Of a stretch of 64,000 nucleotides of DNA, positions 7,529 to 16,291 are shown piece by piece (the stretch's first letter is position 1; the number at the start of each line of letters is the position of its first letter). The position numbers were made by a program, and so were the translations under genes. The notes under the pieces were generated by a model, which was given only the letters and a program-made list of their open reading frames with translations, had not been told where the DNA came from and searched no databases. The stretch comes from WTFY01 sp965220875. Its GTDB lineage: Bacteria; Pseudomonadota; Gammaproteobacteria; UBA4575. Location of the stretch: contig OZ244849.1 in the NCBI GenBank assembly GCA_965220875.1, forward strand, positions 1,178,001-1,242,000. The letters run 5' to 3'.

Positions 7529-8883
7529 TGGTGCAGATGCTGGGCTATGTACTCGCCTTCGTGATCGTGGTGGGCATCATCATCACCGTCCACGAGTTCG
7601 GCCATTACTGGGTTGCCAGGAGGCTTGGCGTGAAAGTCCTGCGGTTCTCGGTGGGCCTGGGCAAGCCTGTTTTTGCCCGGCAGGTGGGTGAAACCGAGTA
7701 TGTCCTTGCGAGGATTCCGCTGGGTGGTTACGTGAAAATGCTCGACGGGAGGGAAGGTGAGGTGCTTGAGGAAGAAGCGCACCGCGCTTTCAATCTCCAG
7801 CCGGTCTGGAAGCGGTTCGCGATCGTCGCGGCCGGCCCGATGTTCAACTTTATTTTTGCCGTGCTGGCATACTGGCTGACGTTCGTGATAGGCGTTGAGG
7901 GAGCCAGGCCCACGGTCGGCGAGGTGGAACCGCAGAGCATCGCCTGGCAGTCTGACATCAGGCCCGATGACACATTTGTGGCAGTCGGAGGCACCCCGGT
8001 CAAGACCTGGCAGCAGACATCGATTCAGCTCCTGGGTGACGCGCTCAGGACCGGGCAGGTCACGGCGATGCTGCAAGGCGAAGCATCCGGGAGGAAGGTG
8101 GTGACGCTGGACCTGAGCGACACCAGGCAACTGCTGTCGGAAGGAAATCTGCTGGAAAAGCTTGGTATCACACCCTGGAGCTACACGTATGAGCCGGTTT
8201 TCGGGAAGATTACACAAGGCGTCGCAATGGATGCAGGGGTCCGGGAGGGTGACCGGGTAGTCAGCGTGGACGGGCAGGTGATTCAGAGCTGGTCTGACTT
8301 GGTCCGGTATATCCAGGATCGAGCCGGGATTCCCATTCAAATGATGGTGGAGAGGGGTGGTGAGCGCCTGGAATTCGAATTGACCCCTGCACCTGACCAG
8401 ATAGGCGGGAAAACAGTGGGCCGTATAGGCGCCTATCCGTACGTGGACCTGGCCCGGGTCCAGCAACAGAAAGTCGTTGTACGGTATGGCCCGTTCGAGT
8501 CGGTCTCCAAGAGCCTGGTGAAAACGTGGGATGTGACGGTCCTGACCCTGAAACTCCTGTGGAGACTGGTAAAGGGAGAGGCCTCTTTGAAGAACATCAG
8601 CGGACCGGTCACCATCGCTGAATATGCCGGTGTCTCTGCGGCCATCGGGATCTCTGCGTTCGTGGGGGCACTGGCTCTCATCAGTATCAGCATAGGTATT
8701 CTGAACTTGCTGCCGATTCCAATGCTGGACGGAGGTCACCTGTTTTACTATCTCATCGAGATCATAAAGGGAAGTGCAGTGTCTGAAAGGATCGAAGCCT
8801 TCGGCCAGCGTTTAGGTATAATGCTGCTTGCCGGGCTGATGTGCCTGGCCTTTTACAACGACATATATCGTTTGCTGCAGTAG
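7528..8883 (+). CDS. rseP: RseP, site-2 intramembrane metalloprotease
   Basis: Inner-membrane zinc protease that cleaves RseA to release sigma-E during envelope stress and also clears signal peptides. 451 residues (E. coli 450). The zinc motif HEFGH is at residues 22-26 in the first membrane segment, two PDZ domains follow, and the C-terminal motif LLPIPMLDGGH carries the third zinc ligand. ATG 7528 overlaps the dxr stop (TGATG). Adjacent to bamA and skp, whose products it helps monitor. Confidence 0.96.
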   Translation: MVQMLGYVLAFVIVVGIIITVHEFGHYWVARRLGVKVLRFSVGLGKPVFARQVGETEYVLARIPLGGYVKMLDGREGEVLEEEAHRAFNLQPVWKRFAIVAAGPMFNFIFAVLAYWLTFVIGVEGARPTVGEVEPQSIAWQSDIRPDDTFVAVGGTPVKTWQQTSIQLLGDALRTGQVTAMLQGEASGRKVVTLDLSDTRQLLSEGNLLEKLGITPWSYTYEPVFGKITQGVAMDAGVREGDRVVSVDGQVIQSWSDLVRYIQDRAGIPIQMMVERGGERLEFELTPAPDQIGGKTVGRIGAYPYVDLARVQQQKVVVRYGPFESVSKSLVKTWDVTVLTLKLLWRLVKGEASLKNISGPVTIAEYAGVSAAIGISAFVGALALISISIGILNLLPIPMLDGGHLFYYLIEIIKGSAVSERIEAFGQRLGIMLLAGLMCLAFYNDIYRLLQ

Positions 8884-8899
8884 AATAACAACACAATAC

Positions 8900-11188
8900 A
8901 TGAGTTTCTTTAGGCGAGGTTTCTTCTTGTTCCTGTTCGGCTGTGCGATCCTCCCGGTTCAGGCCGAAACCTTTCGAGTTCAGGATATCCATATCGAGGG
9001 CCTGGAACGTATCGAGGCGGGTACCGTGTTTACCTATTTGCCGGTGAAGGTAGGGGACATGGTGGACGTGGACCAGACTGCCCCGATTGTCAGAGAGCTG
9101 TACAAGACTGGCCTGTTCAAGGATATCGCGCTGCGTCGTGAAGGAGACATACTGGTCGTCGTGGTGCAGGAAAGGCCCGGGATCGCGAGCATCACCTTTG
9201 ACGGCAACAAGATCATGGATGACGAGCAGTTGACCAAGGTGCTGGTGGACATCGGTATTGCAAGCGGTCACGTTTTCAACCGTTCAGTCCTTGAACGGCT
9301 GGAAAATGAGCTGCTGCAGCAGTATTTTGCGTTTGGCAAGTACAACGTGGAGATCGATACCCAGGTAGTCGAACTGCCCCGCAACCGGGTGGGTATCAGC
9401 ATCCAGATCGTGGAAGGTGAGGTGGCAAGGATCAAGCAGGTAAAGATCGTGGGCAACGCGAACTTCGATCAAGAGGTGCTGACTGAAGGCTTCGAGTCCG
9501 GGCTCAAGTCATGGTATCAGTTTTTTGGCACTCGCGACCGATATGCGAAGGCCAAGCTGCAGGGGGACTTGGAGAGATTGCGGGCACACTACCTGAACCA
9601 TGGTTACCTGAAGTTCAACATCAAGTCTACACAGGTGTCACTCAGTCCGGACAAGGAAGACATTTTCATTACCGTCAACGTGGAGGAAGGTGACCAGTAC
9701 ACGCTAAATGAAATCGAGCTGGCCGGAGACATGGCCTTGCCGGAAGAAGAGCTCAAGGACTTGATCAGGTTCACGCCTGGCGAGACCTTTTCACGTGCAA
9801 GGGTATCCCAGTTGACCGAGGCAATCCTCAGGAAGCTGGGTGACCACGGCTACGCGTTTCCCAACGCCAATCCGGTGCCCGAGATCAACGATGACGACCA
9901 GTCTGTGAAAATCACCATTTTCGTGGACCCGGGCAAGCGCGCGTATGTCCGCAGGATCAATTTCCGTGGCCACAAGATCACCCAGGATAAAGTATACCGG
10001 CGGGAACTCAGGCAGATGGAAGGAGGGTGGTACTCACAGTCCAATATCGAAGCTTCAAGGCTCAGGCTGCAGCGGCTGTCATTCGTGGAATCGGTAGAGT
10101 TCCAGACCCTCCGGGTTCCCGGAGTGGATGACCTGGTCGATCTGGACATAGAAATCAAGGAGAGGCTATCTGGCAGCTTCAACGTCGGTGCGGGTTATTC
10201 GGACAGCCAGGGTGCCGTGTTGTCTACGAGCGTGAGCCAGGAAAATTTTCTCGGGACCGGTAAAACCGTTTCGTTTTCGATCAACACGAGCAAGGTCAAT
10301 ACCGTGTATGCCCTGAATTACGTGAATCCGTTCTACACGATTGACGGCGTGAGCAGGGGATTTGGGTTCAACTACGTGTCGACTGAAGCGGACGAGGCCG
10401 ACATTTCGGATTTTGACACCGACCAGTTTGGTCTGAACATCAGCTATGGGATGCCGTTGACCGAAAATAACCGCATCAATGCCCTGGCGCAGCTGGCCCG
10501 TACTGAAATCACGACAGGCTCCAACACGCCGCAGGAAATTTTCGATTTTATCGAGGACAATGACGATGAGTACCTGAACCTCAGCTTGTCCTCCAATTTC
10601 ATCCACGATACGCGAGACCGAAGGTTGTTTCCCAATGTGGGAAGCCGTCAGCGTGCGGGGGTGGAATTTACGCTGCCCGGAAGCGACTTGGAATTCTACA
10701 AGCTGAATTACAGCAATACCTTCTATTTTCCGCTCGGCGAGACATTCATATTGTCGCTGGGAAGCGAGTTCGGGTATGGTGATGCCTATGGGAGCAGTGA
10801 GGATTTGCCGTTCTTTGAAAAGTTCAGAGCGGGTGGTGTCAGGACCGTGCGCGGGTATGAAAGCAACAGTCTGGGTCCGAGGGACTCGCTGGGAGAGCCG
10901 TATGGAGGAAATCTCTTGACGACGTTCCGAAGCGAGCTGCTGTTTCCGCCGCCGCCCCTGCCATTGATCTCTCCAGGCAGTGCCCGCATGAGCCTGTTCG
11001 TCGATGCGGGGAATGTTTTCGAGGAGGTGGATGACTTTGAGACCGGCGACCTGCGTGGTTCAGTTGGATTGGGTGTAAACTTGATTACAGGCTTTGGCGG
11101 GATCAGCGTGGTATTCGCGACACCCTTTAACGATCAGTCAGGAGATGAGAAGGAGTCTTTCCAGTTTAATCTGGGGACAAGTTTTTAG
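8900..11188 (+). CDS. bamA: BamA, outer membrane protein assembly factor
   Basis: Central Omp85 component of the BAM machine that inserts beta-barrels into the outer membrane. 762 residues (E. coli 810). An N-terminal signal peptide probably ends at VQA|ETF. Five POTRA repeats occupy roughly residues 25-425, followed by the 16-strand barrel. The loop 6 motif appears as RTVRGYESNSLGP (VRGF family) and the protein ends in Phe. The shorter length seems to come from shorter extracellular loops. No clear ribosome site; 16 nt after rseP. Confidence 0.97.
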   Translation: MSFFRRGFFLFLFGCAILPVQAETFRVQDIHIEGLERIEAGTVFTYLPVKVGDMVDVDQTAPIVRELYKTGLFKDIALRREGDILVVVVQERPGIASITFDGNKIMDDEQLTKVLVDIGIASGHVFNRSVLERLENELLQQYFAFGKYNVEIDTQVVELPRNRVGISIQIVEGEVARIKQVKIVGNANFDQEVLTEGFESGLKSWYQFFGTRDRYAKAKLQGDLERLRAHYLNHGYLKFNIKSTQVSLSPDKEDIFITVNVEEGDQYTLNEIELAGDMALPEEELKDLIRFTPGETFSRARVSQLTEAILRKLGDHGYAFPNANPVPEINDDDQSVKITIFVDPGKRAYVRRINFRGHKITQDKVYRRELRQMEGGWYSQSNIEASRLRLQRLSFVESVEFQTLRVPGVDDLVDLDIEIKERLSGSFNVGAGYSDSQGAVLSTSVSQENFLGTGKTVSFSINTSKVNTVYALNYVNPFYTIDGVSRGFGFNYVSTEADEADISDFDTDQFGLNISYGMPLTENNRINALAQLARTEITTGSNTPQEIFDFIEDNDDEYLNLSLSSNFIHDTRDRRLFPNVGSRQRAGVEFTLPGSDLEFYKLNYSNTFYFPLGETFILSLGSEFGYGDAYGSSEDLPFFEKFRAGGVRTVRGYESNSLGPRDSLGEPYGGNLLTTFRSELLFPPPPLPLISPGSARMSLFVDAGNVFEEVDDFETGDLRGSVGLGVNLITGFGGISVVFATPFNDQSGDEKESFQFNLGTSF

Positions 11189-11210
11189 CATTTTGGGAGA
11201 ATCAGGAATA

Positions 11211-11720
11211 ATGGAATTTAAATTACTCAGGCATGCTGTCTACGCGGTGGCCTTGCTGCTGCCGGTTGTAGCGGCGGCAGAGACCAAGATCGGATACGTG
11301 AATTTGGGCGAGATCCTTGAGAAATCGCCACAGGCCGACGCGGCACGTAAGACCCTTGAAAAGGAATTTTCATACCGCAATGAGAAGCTTACAGCGGTAC
11401 GGGACGAAATCCTGAAGTTCGAGGAAACGCTGCAAAAGGACGGTGCCGTAATGACGGAGACCCGGCGCAGTGAGCTTGAGAAGGAAATTCTCCACAAGAA
11501 AAGGGAGTACAGCCGGCAGCAGGAAGAACTCAAGGAAGACTTCAACATCAGGCGAAACCAGGAGATCGGTGACCTGCAGAAAAGCGTGAATGAGGTGGTC
11601 ACCAGCCTGGCCAAGAGTCAAAACTACGATCTGGTTGTCACCCAACCGGTGCTGTTCGCGAGCGATCGAATTGACATGACAGATCAGGTTCTAGAGGAGC
11701 TGCGGAAAGTTAAACAGTGA
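11211..11720 (+). CDS. skp: Skp/OmpH periplasmic chaperone
   Basis: Trimeric periplasmic chaperone that holds unfolded outer-membrane proteins on the way to BAM. 169 residues with signal peptide (cleavage near AAA|ETK), then IGYVNLGEIL (first strand), a long Lys/Glu-rich coiled coil at about residues 45-130 and the closing YDLVV strand. ATG 11211 is chosen because it begins the signal peptide and follows AGGAATA; the frame is open further upstream inside bamA. Lies between bamA and lpxD as in E. coli. Confidence 0.93.
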   Translation: MEFKLLRHAVYAVALLLPVVAAAETKIGYVNLGEILEKSPQADAARKTLEKEFSYRNEKLTAVRDEILKFEETLQKDGAVMTETRRSELEKEILHKKREYSRQQEELKEDFNIRRNQEIGDLQKSVNEVVTSLAKSQNYDLVVTQPVLFASDRIDMTDQVLEELRKVKQ

Positions 11721-11729
11721 TAGTGCATA

Positions 11730-12773
11730 GTGTCGTTTACTCTTGCAAAATTGTCCGAGTTTGCCGCGGCAAAGACAGTAGGTGACCCGGACTGTAGAAT
11801 CGATCGCGTAGACAGTCTCCAGCATGCGAGTGCTGGTGCCATCACATTTTTTGCCAACCCAAGGCTCAAGCGACAGCTTCAGAAGACCCGGGCATCGGCC
11901 GTCATTCTGCAGGAGGAGCATCTCCAGGACTGTCCCACACATGCCCTGGTCACGGATAACCCGTACCTGGTGTTCGCCAGGATAGCAGACTTGCTCAATC
12001 CCCCGCCTGCGCACGAGCCAGGCATCCATCCCACAGCGGTGGTTTCAGGAACGGCGAAGCTTGGCGAGGGCTGTGCAATAGGACCCTGTACGGTCATTGA
12101 TGAGGATTGTGTGATCGGGAATAATACGTACGTTGGCCCGAACTGCAGTATTCAGAAGGCATGTGTGATCGGTGATGGATGTCGTATACTCGACCGGGTC
12201 ACCTTGTGCGGGAAAACAGTTCTTGGTTCACGTGTTACCATCCATCCCGGTGCAGTCATCGGGAGTGACGGGTTTGGTCTTGCCAACGAAGGCACCAAAT
12301 GGTTCAAGATCCCGCAGCTGGGAGGGGTCCAGATTGGCAACGATGTCGAAATCGGTGCCAACACCACAATTGACCGCGGCACGTTGGGTGACACGGTCCT
12401 GGAGGACGGGGTAAAGCTTGACAATCAGATCCAAGTCGCACATAACGTGAAAATCGGCTCCCATACAGCCATCGCTGCGTGTACTGGAATTTCCGGCAGT
12501 GCTGTCATCGGTAAGCACTGTAGTATTGGAGGGGGCGTCGGGATTGGTGGGCATATTGAGATAGCCGACCACGTTAAGCTCGGAGGCATGACGCGGTTGA
12601 CGCGGTCAATCACGGAAGCAGGCGTCTATGTTTCCGGAACACCAGCCTTGCCATACCGGAAATGGCTGCGCAATTCAGCGTTGTTCAGCAAACTTGAGGA
12701 ACTTGCAGGCCGGATTAAAAAACTTGAGGAACAGGGCATTCAGGCTGGCCAGGATCGCAATGAACATTCATGA
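11730..12773 (+). CDS. lpxD: UDP-3-O-(3-hydroxyacyl)glucosamine N-acyltransferase
   Basis: Third step of lipid A synthesis: N-acylates UDP-3-acyl-glucosamine from acyl-ACP. 347 residues: an N-terminal uridine-binding domain (TFFANPR), a left-handed beta-helix of hexapeptide repeats (about 100-300) and a helical tail. Catalytic His is H238 in VAHNVKIG (E. coli H239). Start is GTG 11730, giving SFTLAKLSEFA that aligns with the E. coli N-terminus; the ribosome site is poor. Overlaps fabZ by 14 nt. Confidence 0.95.
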   Translation: MSFTLAKLSEFAAAKTVGDPDCRIDRVDSLQHASAGAITFFANPRLKRQLQKTRASAVILQEEHLQDCPTHALVTDNPYLVFARIADLLNPPPAHEPGIHPTAVVSGTAKLGEGCAIGPCTVIDEDCVIGNNTYVGPNCSIQKACVIGDGCRILDRVTLCGKTVLGSRVTIHPGAVIGSDGFGLANEGTKWFKIPQLGGVQIGNDVEIGANTTIDRGTLGDTVLEDGVKLDNQIQVAHNVKIGSHTAIAACTGISGSAVIGKHCSIGGGVGIGGHIEIADHVKLGGMTRLTRSITEAGVYVSGTPALPYRKWLRNSALFSKLEELAGRIKKLEEQGIQAGQDRNEHS

Positions 12774-13203
12774 AATTTTGAAGTATCTGCCGCACAGGTA
12801 TCCCTTTCTGCTGGTTGACCGGGTGTTGGAGTGCCAGACGGGCGAGTCCATCCTGGCGTTGAAGAATGTCAGCTACAATGAACCTTTTTTCCAAGGGCAT
12901 TTCCCCGGAGTGCCGGTCATGCCGGGCGTACTGATCCTGGAGGCGCTTGCCCAGACAGCTGGCCTGCTGGCACTGAGCAACCCGGAATGGCGGCCCGATG
13001 ACGACAGTCTGTACCTGTTTGTGGGAATCGACAAGGCACGTTTCAAGCGTCAGGTGGGGCCGGGAGACCAGCTCATCCTGGATGTGCGGCTGATCAGGCA
13101 CAAGCGTGACTATGGAGTATTTGATGTCAAGGCCTCTGTCGGCAAAGAGGTAGCTGCCACAGCCGAGTTGATGTGCGTTTTCAAGAGTGTGGTAACCAAG
13201 TGA
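12760..13203 (+). CDS. fabZ: 3-hydroxyacyl-ACP dehydratase FabZ
   Basis: Dehydrates 3-hydroxyacyl-ACP in fatty acid elongation and so competes with LpxA and LpxD for the same substrate. 147 residues, hot-dog fold. The active-site pair is H47 in GHFPGVPVMPG and E61 in LEALAQTAG. ATG 12760 lies inside the end of lpxD; the upstream open frame is lpxD in another frame. Its place between lpxD and lpxA is conserved. Confidence 0.96.
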   Translation: MNIHEILKYLPHRYPFLLVDRVLECQTGESILALKNVSYNEPFFQGHFPGVPVMPGVLILEALAQTAGLLALSNPEWRPDDDSLYLFVGIDKARFKRQVGPGDQLILDVRLIRHKRDYGVFDVKASVGKEVAATAELMCVFKSVVTK

Positions 13204-13211
13204 GCTAGATC

Positions 13212-14009
13212 ATGTCTACGGCAAGGGTTAGAAGCTGCCAGGTTCATGCAACGGCAATCGTTGACCCAAATGCCCGTTTGGATACCGGCGTATCAGTAGG
13301 TCCCTATTCGATAATCGGGCCACAGGTCCGGATCGGGAAAAACACCCTGGTAGGACCGCACGTGGTGATTACGGGCGCCACGACCATCGGTTCCGCAAAC
13401 CGTATTTTTCAGTTTTCGTCCATCGGAGAGGTTCCGCAGGACAAGAAATACCATGGTGAGCCCAGCGAACTGATCATTGGGGACAACAATACGATCCGGG
13501 AATATGTGACCATCAATACCGGTACCGAGCATGGTCAGGGGTACACCCGTGTGGGTGACCGCAACTGGATCATGGCCTATGTCCATATCGCCCATGACTG
13601 CACGGTGAGTGATGACACGGTATTTGCCAACGGTGCGACCCTGGCAGGACATGTGGTGGTGGATGAATTTGCGACATTGGGCGGATTCACGCTGGTGCAC
13701 CAGTTCTGCCGTATAGGCGCACATTCATTCTGCGCCATGGGGACTGCCCTCAACAGAGACCTGCCGCCCTATGTCATGGCATCTGGAAATTTTGCCACCA
13801 CGCATGGTCTCAACAAGGAAGGGCTGCAGCGCAGGGGATTTTCGGATGCATGCATCAAGGCCTTGCATCAGTCCTACAAGCTCCTGATCCGAAACAAGGG
13901 ATCCAGAAAAGAAAGCATCCGGCAGGTGGAAAGCCTGGCAGAGGAACACCCCGAGGTGCGAAAATTTTTGGACTTCATCCTTGCCAGCAAAAGGGGGGTT
14001 GTGCAGTAG
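13212..14009 (+). CDS. lpxA: UDP-N-acetylglucosamine acyltransferase LpxA, short-chain ruler type
   Basis: First acylation of lipid A synthesis. 265 residues, left-handed beta-helix plus helical C-terminus. Catalytic H128 is in VHIAHDC, equivalent to E. coli H125. Direct alignment of the neighbouring HQFCxIGAH block puts M176 at the E. coli G173 position, the residue that limits acyl length; Met there gives C10 selectivity in Pseudomonas and in the E. coli G173M mutant. With gnnA and gnnB next door, the true substrate may be the 3-amino analogue of UDP-GlcNAc (inference). Convergent with lpxB, 9 nt between the stops. Confidence 0.95.
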   Translation: MSTARVRSCQVHATAIVDPNARLDTGVSVGPYSIIGPQVRIGKNTLVGPHVVITGATTIGSANRIFQFSSIGEVPQDKKYHGEPSELIIGDNNTIREYVTINTGTEHGQGYTRVGDRNWIMAYVHIAHDCTVSDDTVFANGATLAGHVVVDEFATLGGFTLVHQFCRIGAHSFCAMGTALNRDLPPYVMASGNFATTHGLNKEGLQRRGFSDACIKALHQSYKLLIRNKGSRKESIRQVESLAEEHPEVRKFLDFILASKRGVVQ

Positions 14010-14018
14010 GCGCCGCAT

Positions 14019-15173
14019 TCATCCGGACTCGGTCAGCCGCAAGACAAGCCTCGCGGTCTCTACCGAACCGTTCTTCTCACCCAAAATCTTTCGAATTTCA
14101 CCCATCTCGCGTTTCATCCTGTCCGTGTAGGCCGGGTCTGAAAGCAGCCTTTCCAGTTCCCCTGCGATGTTTTCGGGGCTTGCTTCATGCTGGATGAATT
14201 CCCGGCAAATCTCCCGGCCGGCGATAACGTTTGCGATTCCGGCGTAGCTGAAGTTCACCAGTCGTTTCAGGATCAGGTAGGTGAGCGGTGAAACCCTGTA
14301 CAGGATCACCATCGGTGTCTGCATGAGGGTTACCTGAAGGGTTACCGTACCCGAGGTCGCAGCGACGGCATCGCAGGCATCAATGACATCGTATATGTCG
14401 GAGCTTGTGGCAGTGATGTCTGCAGGTGTGTGCTGAATGTACCTTTCCACCATATGTGCCGGCAGGGTCGGGGCCACGGGCACCACGAACTGAAGGTTCC
14501 CGAGTTGTCTCGAGAGTGCAAGAGCGGACTGGACCAGGACAGGCAGATTGTGTTCAATTTCACTTTCCCGGCTCCCGGGGAAGATGCCGACGATCCTTTT
14601 TTCTGCATCCAGTCCCATGGAGCGGATCAGTGCAGCCCTGCCGGCAGTGGCATGGGCATCCTCAACTAGGGGGTGCCCGACATACGCTACCGGTACCCCT
14701 GCATCCCTGTAGAAATTTTCTTCGAAGGGAAATACCGTGGCCATCATGTCCACACAGTGCTTGATGACCCGTATACGGGATGAGCGCCATGCCCAGATCT
14801 GCGGACTGATGTAATAGAGCACCTTGATGCCCAGTTTCCTGGCAGCCCTGGCCAGGGGCAGGTTAAAGTCCGGCGAGTCGATGAGTACCAGCACATCTGG
14901 CCTGTTGAGCTGCAGCTCCTCTTTCATCCTGTTCAGGATTTTGCGCAGTCGGCGGTAGTGTTTCACTACTTCGATCAGGCCGATGACGGACAGTTCCGAT
15001 ACGTCGACGAGGCTGTGGAATCCGGCTTGGCGCATCCGTTCGCCTCCGATACCGCGGCAATCCATGTCCGGGTGCAGTTTTTTCAGCGCGTGTACCAGCT
15101 TGGCCCCGTGCAAATCGCCCGAAGCTTCACCGGCGACGATCATTATGCGCAGGGACAGGCGCTCAGCCGGCAT
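14019..15173 (-). CDS. lpxB: Lipid-A-disaccharide synthase
   Basis: Glycosyltransferase family 19 enzyme joining UDP-2,3-diacylglucosamine and lipid X. 384 residues from ATG 15173. The family blocks AGEASGDLHG near the start, SPQIWAWR, GHPLVED, LPGSR-like FPGSRESE and SGTVTLQ are visible. A longer open frame to 15500 is antisense or overlaps gnnB and is not used. The first 11 nt overlap the gnnB stop, so the two are translationally linked. In E. coli lpxB runs in the same direction as lpxA; here it is reversed. Confidence 0.95.
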   Translation of the reverse strand: MPAERLSLRIMIVAGEASGDLHGAKLVHALKKLHPDMDCRGIGGERMRQAGFHSLVDVSELSVIGLIEVVKHYRRLRKILNRMKEELQLNRPDVLVLIDSPDFNLPLARAARKLGIKVLYYISPQIWAWRSSRIRVIKHCVDMMATVFPFEENFYRDAGVPVAYVGHPLVEDAHATAGRAALIRSMGLDAEKRIVGIFPGSRESEIEHNLPVLVQSALALSRQLGNLQFVVPVAPTLPAHMVERYIQHTPADITATSSDIYDVIDACDAVAATSGTVTLQVTLMQTPMVILYRVSPLTYLILKRLVNFSYAGIANVIAGREICREFIQHEASPENIAGELERLLSDPAYTDRMKREMGEIRKILGEKNGSVETARLVLRLTESG

Positions 15174-16260
15174 GGACCTGCTTGATGGTGTCGGCAACGG
15201 CTTCGATCTGGGAGCGGGATATTTCCGGGAATATCGGTAGGGATATGCATCGACTGCACACCCGCTCCGTATTCGGCAGGTCGTGTGACCTTGAAATGCC
15301 GGAAAAGGCTTTCTGCCGGGGCAGGGGCATCGGATAGTAAACGGCATGCCCGATCTGGCGTTTCTGCAGTGCATCGATGATGCCTGTTCGTTCTTGGCTG
15401 AGTATCGTGTACTGGTGATATACATGCGACAGATCATCCGTTTGCCGCGGAATCTGTACCGGCAACGGACCAAGCAGGCCGGCATAGTGACTGGCGGCAA
15501 GGGCCCTTTGCCGGTTGAACCGGTCTATGTGTTTCAGCTTTATCCTCAGGATCACGGCCTGCAACTCGTCGAGACGGCTGTTCCACCCGACTGCATGGTG
15601 CTGGTTACGGGTCTCGCATCCGTGGTCCTTCAGCAATGAGAACTGCCCCGCCAGCTCGTCAGAGTTCGTGGCGAACAGGCCCCCGTCGCCGCAGCCTCCC
15701 AGGTTTTTGCTGGGATAGAAGCTGAAACAGCCTGCATCGCCAAACGTACCCGTATGCTGTTTGGCCAGACGGGAACCGAAGGACTGTGCACAGTCCTCAA
15801 TCACCTGAAGGCCATGCCGCCGCGCCAGGGCGCAGATCCCGGGCATGTCGGCTGCCTGTCCGAAAATGTGGACAGGCAGGATGGCCCGGGTCCTGGGGCT
15901 GATTGCCGGTTCGATGGTTTCCGCAGTGATGCAGAGCGTGACCGGGTCAATGTCGACATATACGGCCGTGGCTCCCACATGGGCAACGGCCTCGGCCGTT
16001 GCGGCGAAACTGAAAGGGGTCGTGATGACCTCGTCATCCTGCCCGATTCCGCATGCACGCAATGCCAGGTGCAGGGCGTCGCTTCCGGAATTGCAGGATA
16101 TGGCATGCCTGACCTGCAGGTATTTCGCCACTTCGTTTTCAAAGCGCCTGACATTCGGCCCCTGCACGTACTGCGTGCCTGAAAGCACTTCGGCCACGGC
16201 AGGGTCGATTTCTTTTTGCAGCATCCTGTACTGCAATTTCAGGTCCAGCATGGGAATCAT
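15163..16260 (-). CDS. gnnB: DegT/DnrJ/EryC1 aminotransferase, probable GnnB (UDP-GlcNAc3N synthesis)
   Basis: PLP-dependent sugar aminotransferase, 365 residues from ATG 16260. The PLP lysine is K185 in FYPSKNLGG; D156 in IEDCAQ and the GSDALHLAL segment bind PLP. In Acidithiobacillus ferrooxidans GnnB transaminates the 3-keto sugar made by GnnA, giving UDP-GlcNAc3N, which LpxA acylates on an amide; gnnA and gnnB there lie between lpxA and lpxB. The same four genes are neighbours here, which is the main reason for this name. Other DegT enzymes such as WbpE/WlbC types share the fold, so the function is strongly suggested rather than shown. Confidence 0.8.
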   Translation of the reverse strand: MIPMLDLKLQYRMLQKEIDPAVAEVLSGTQYVQGPNVRRFENEVAKYLQVRHAISCNSGSDALHLALRACGIGQDDEVITTPFSFAATAEAVAHVGATAVYVDIDPVTLCITAETIEPAISPRTRAILPVHIFGQAADMPGICALARRHGLQVIEDCAQSFGSRLAKQHTGTFGDAGCFSFYPSKNLGGCGDGGLFATNSDELAGQFSLLKDHGCETRNQHHAVGWNSRLDELQAVILRIKLKHIDRFNRQRALAASHYAGLLGPLPVQIPRQTDDLSHVYHQYTILSQERTGIIDALQKRQIGHAVYYPMPLPRQKAFSGISRSHDLPNTERVCSRCISLPIFPEISRSQIEAVADTIKQVHAG

Positions 16261-16291
16261 GATGCGTGAATAGGAAGTGCGTTCGGAATAT

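Noticed and set aside
7288..8739. 483-codon minus-strand frame across dxr and rseP
   Set aside because: Shadow. Both plus-strand genes are intact, and the frame has His/Arg/Gln-rich composition with no family features.
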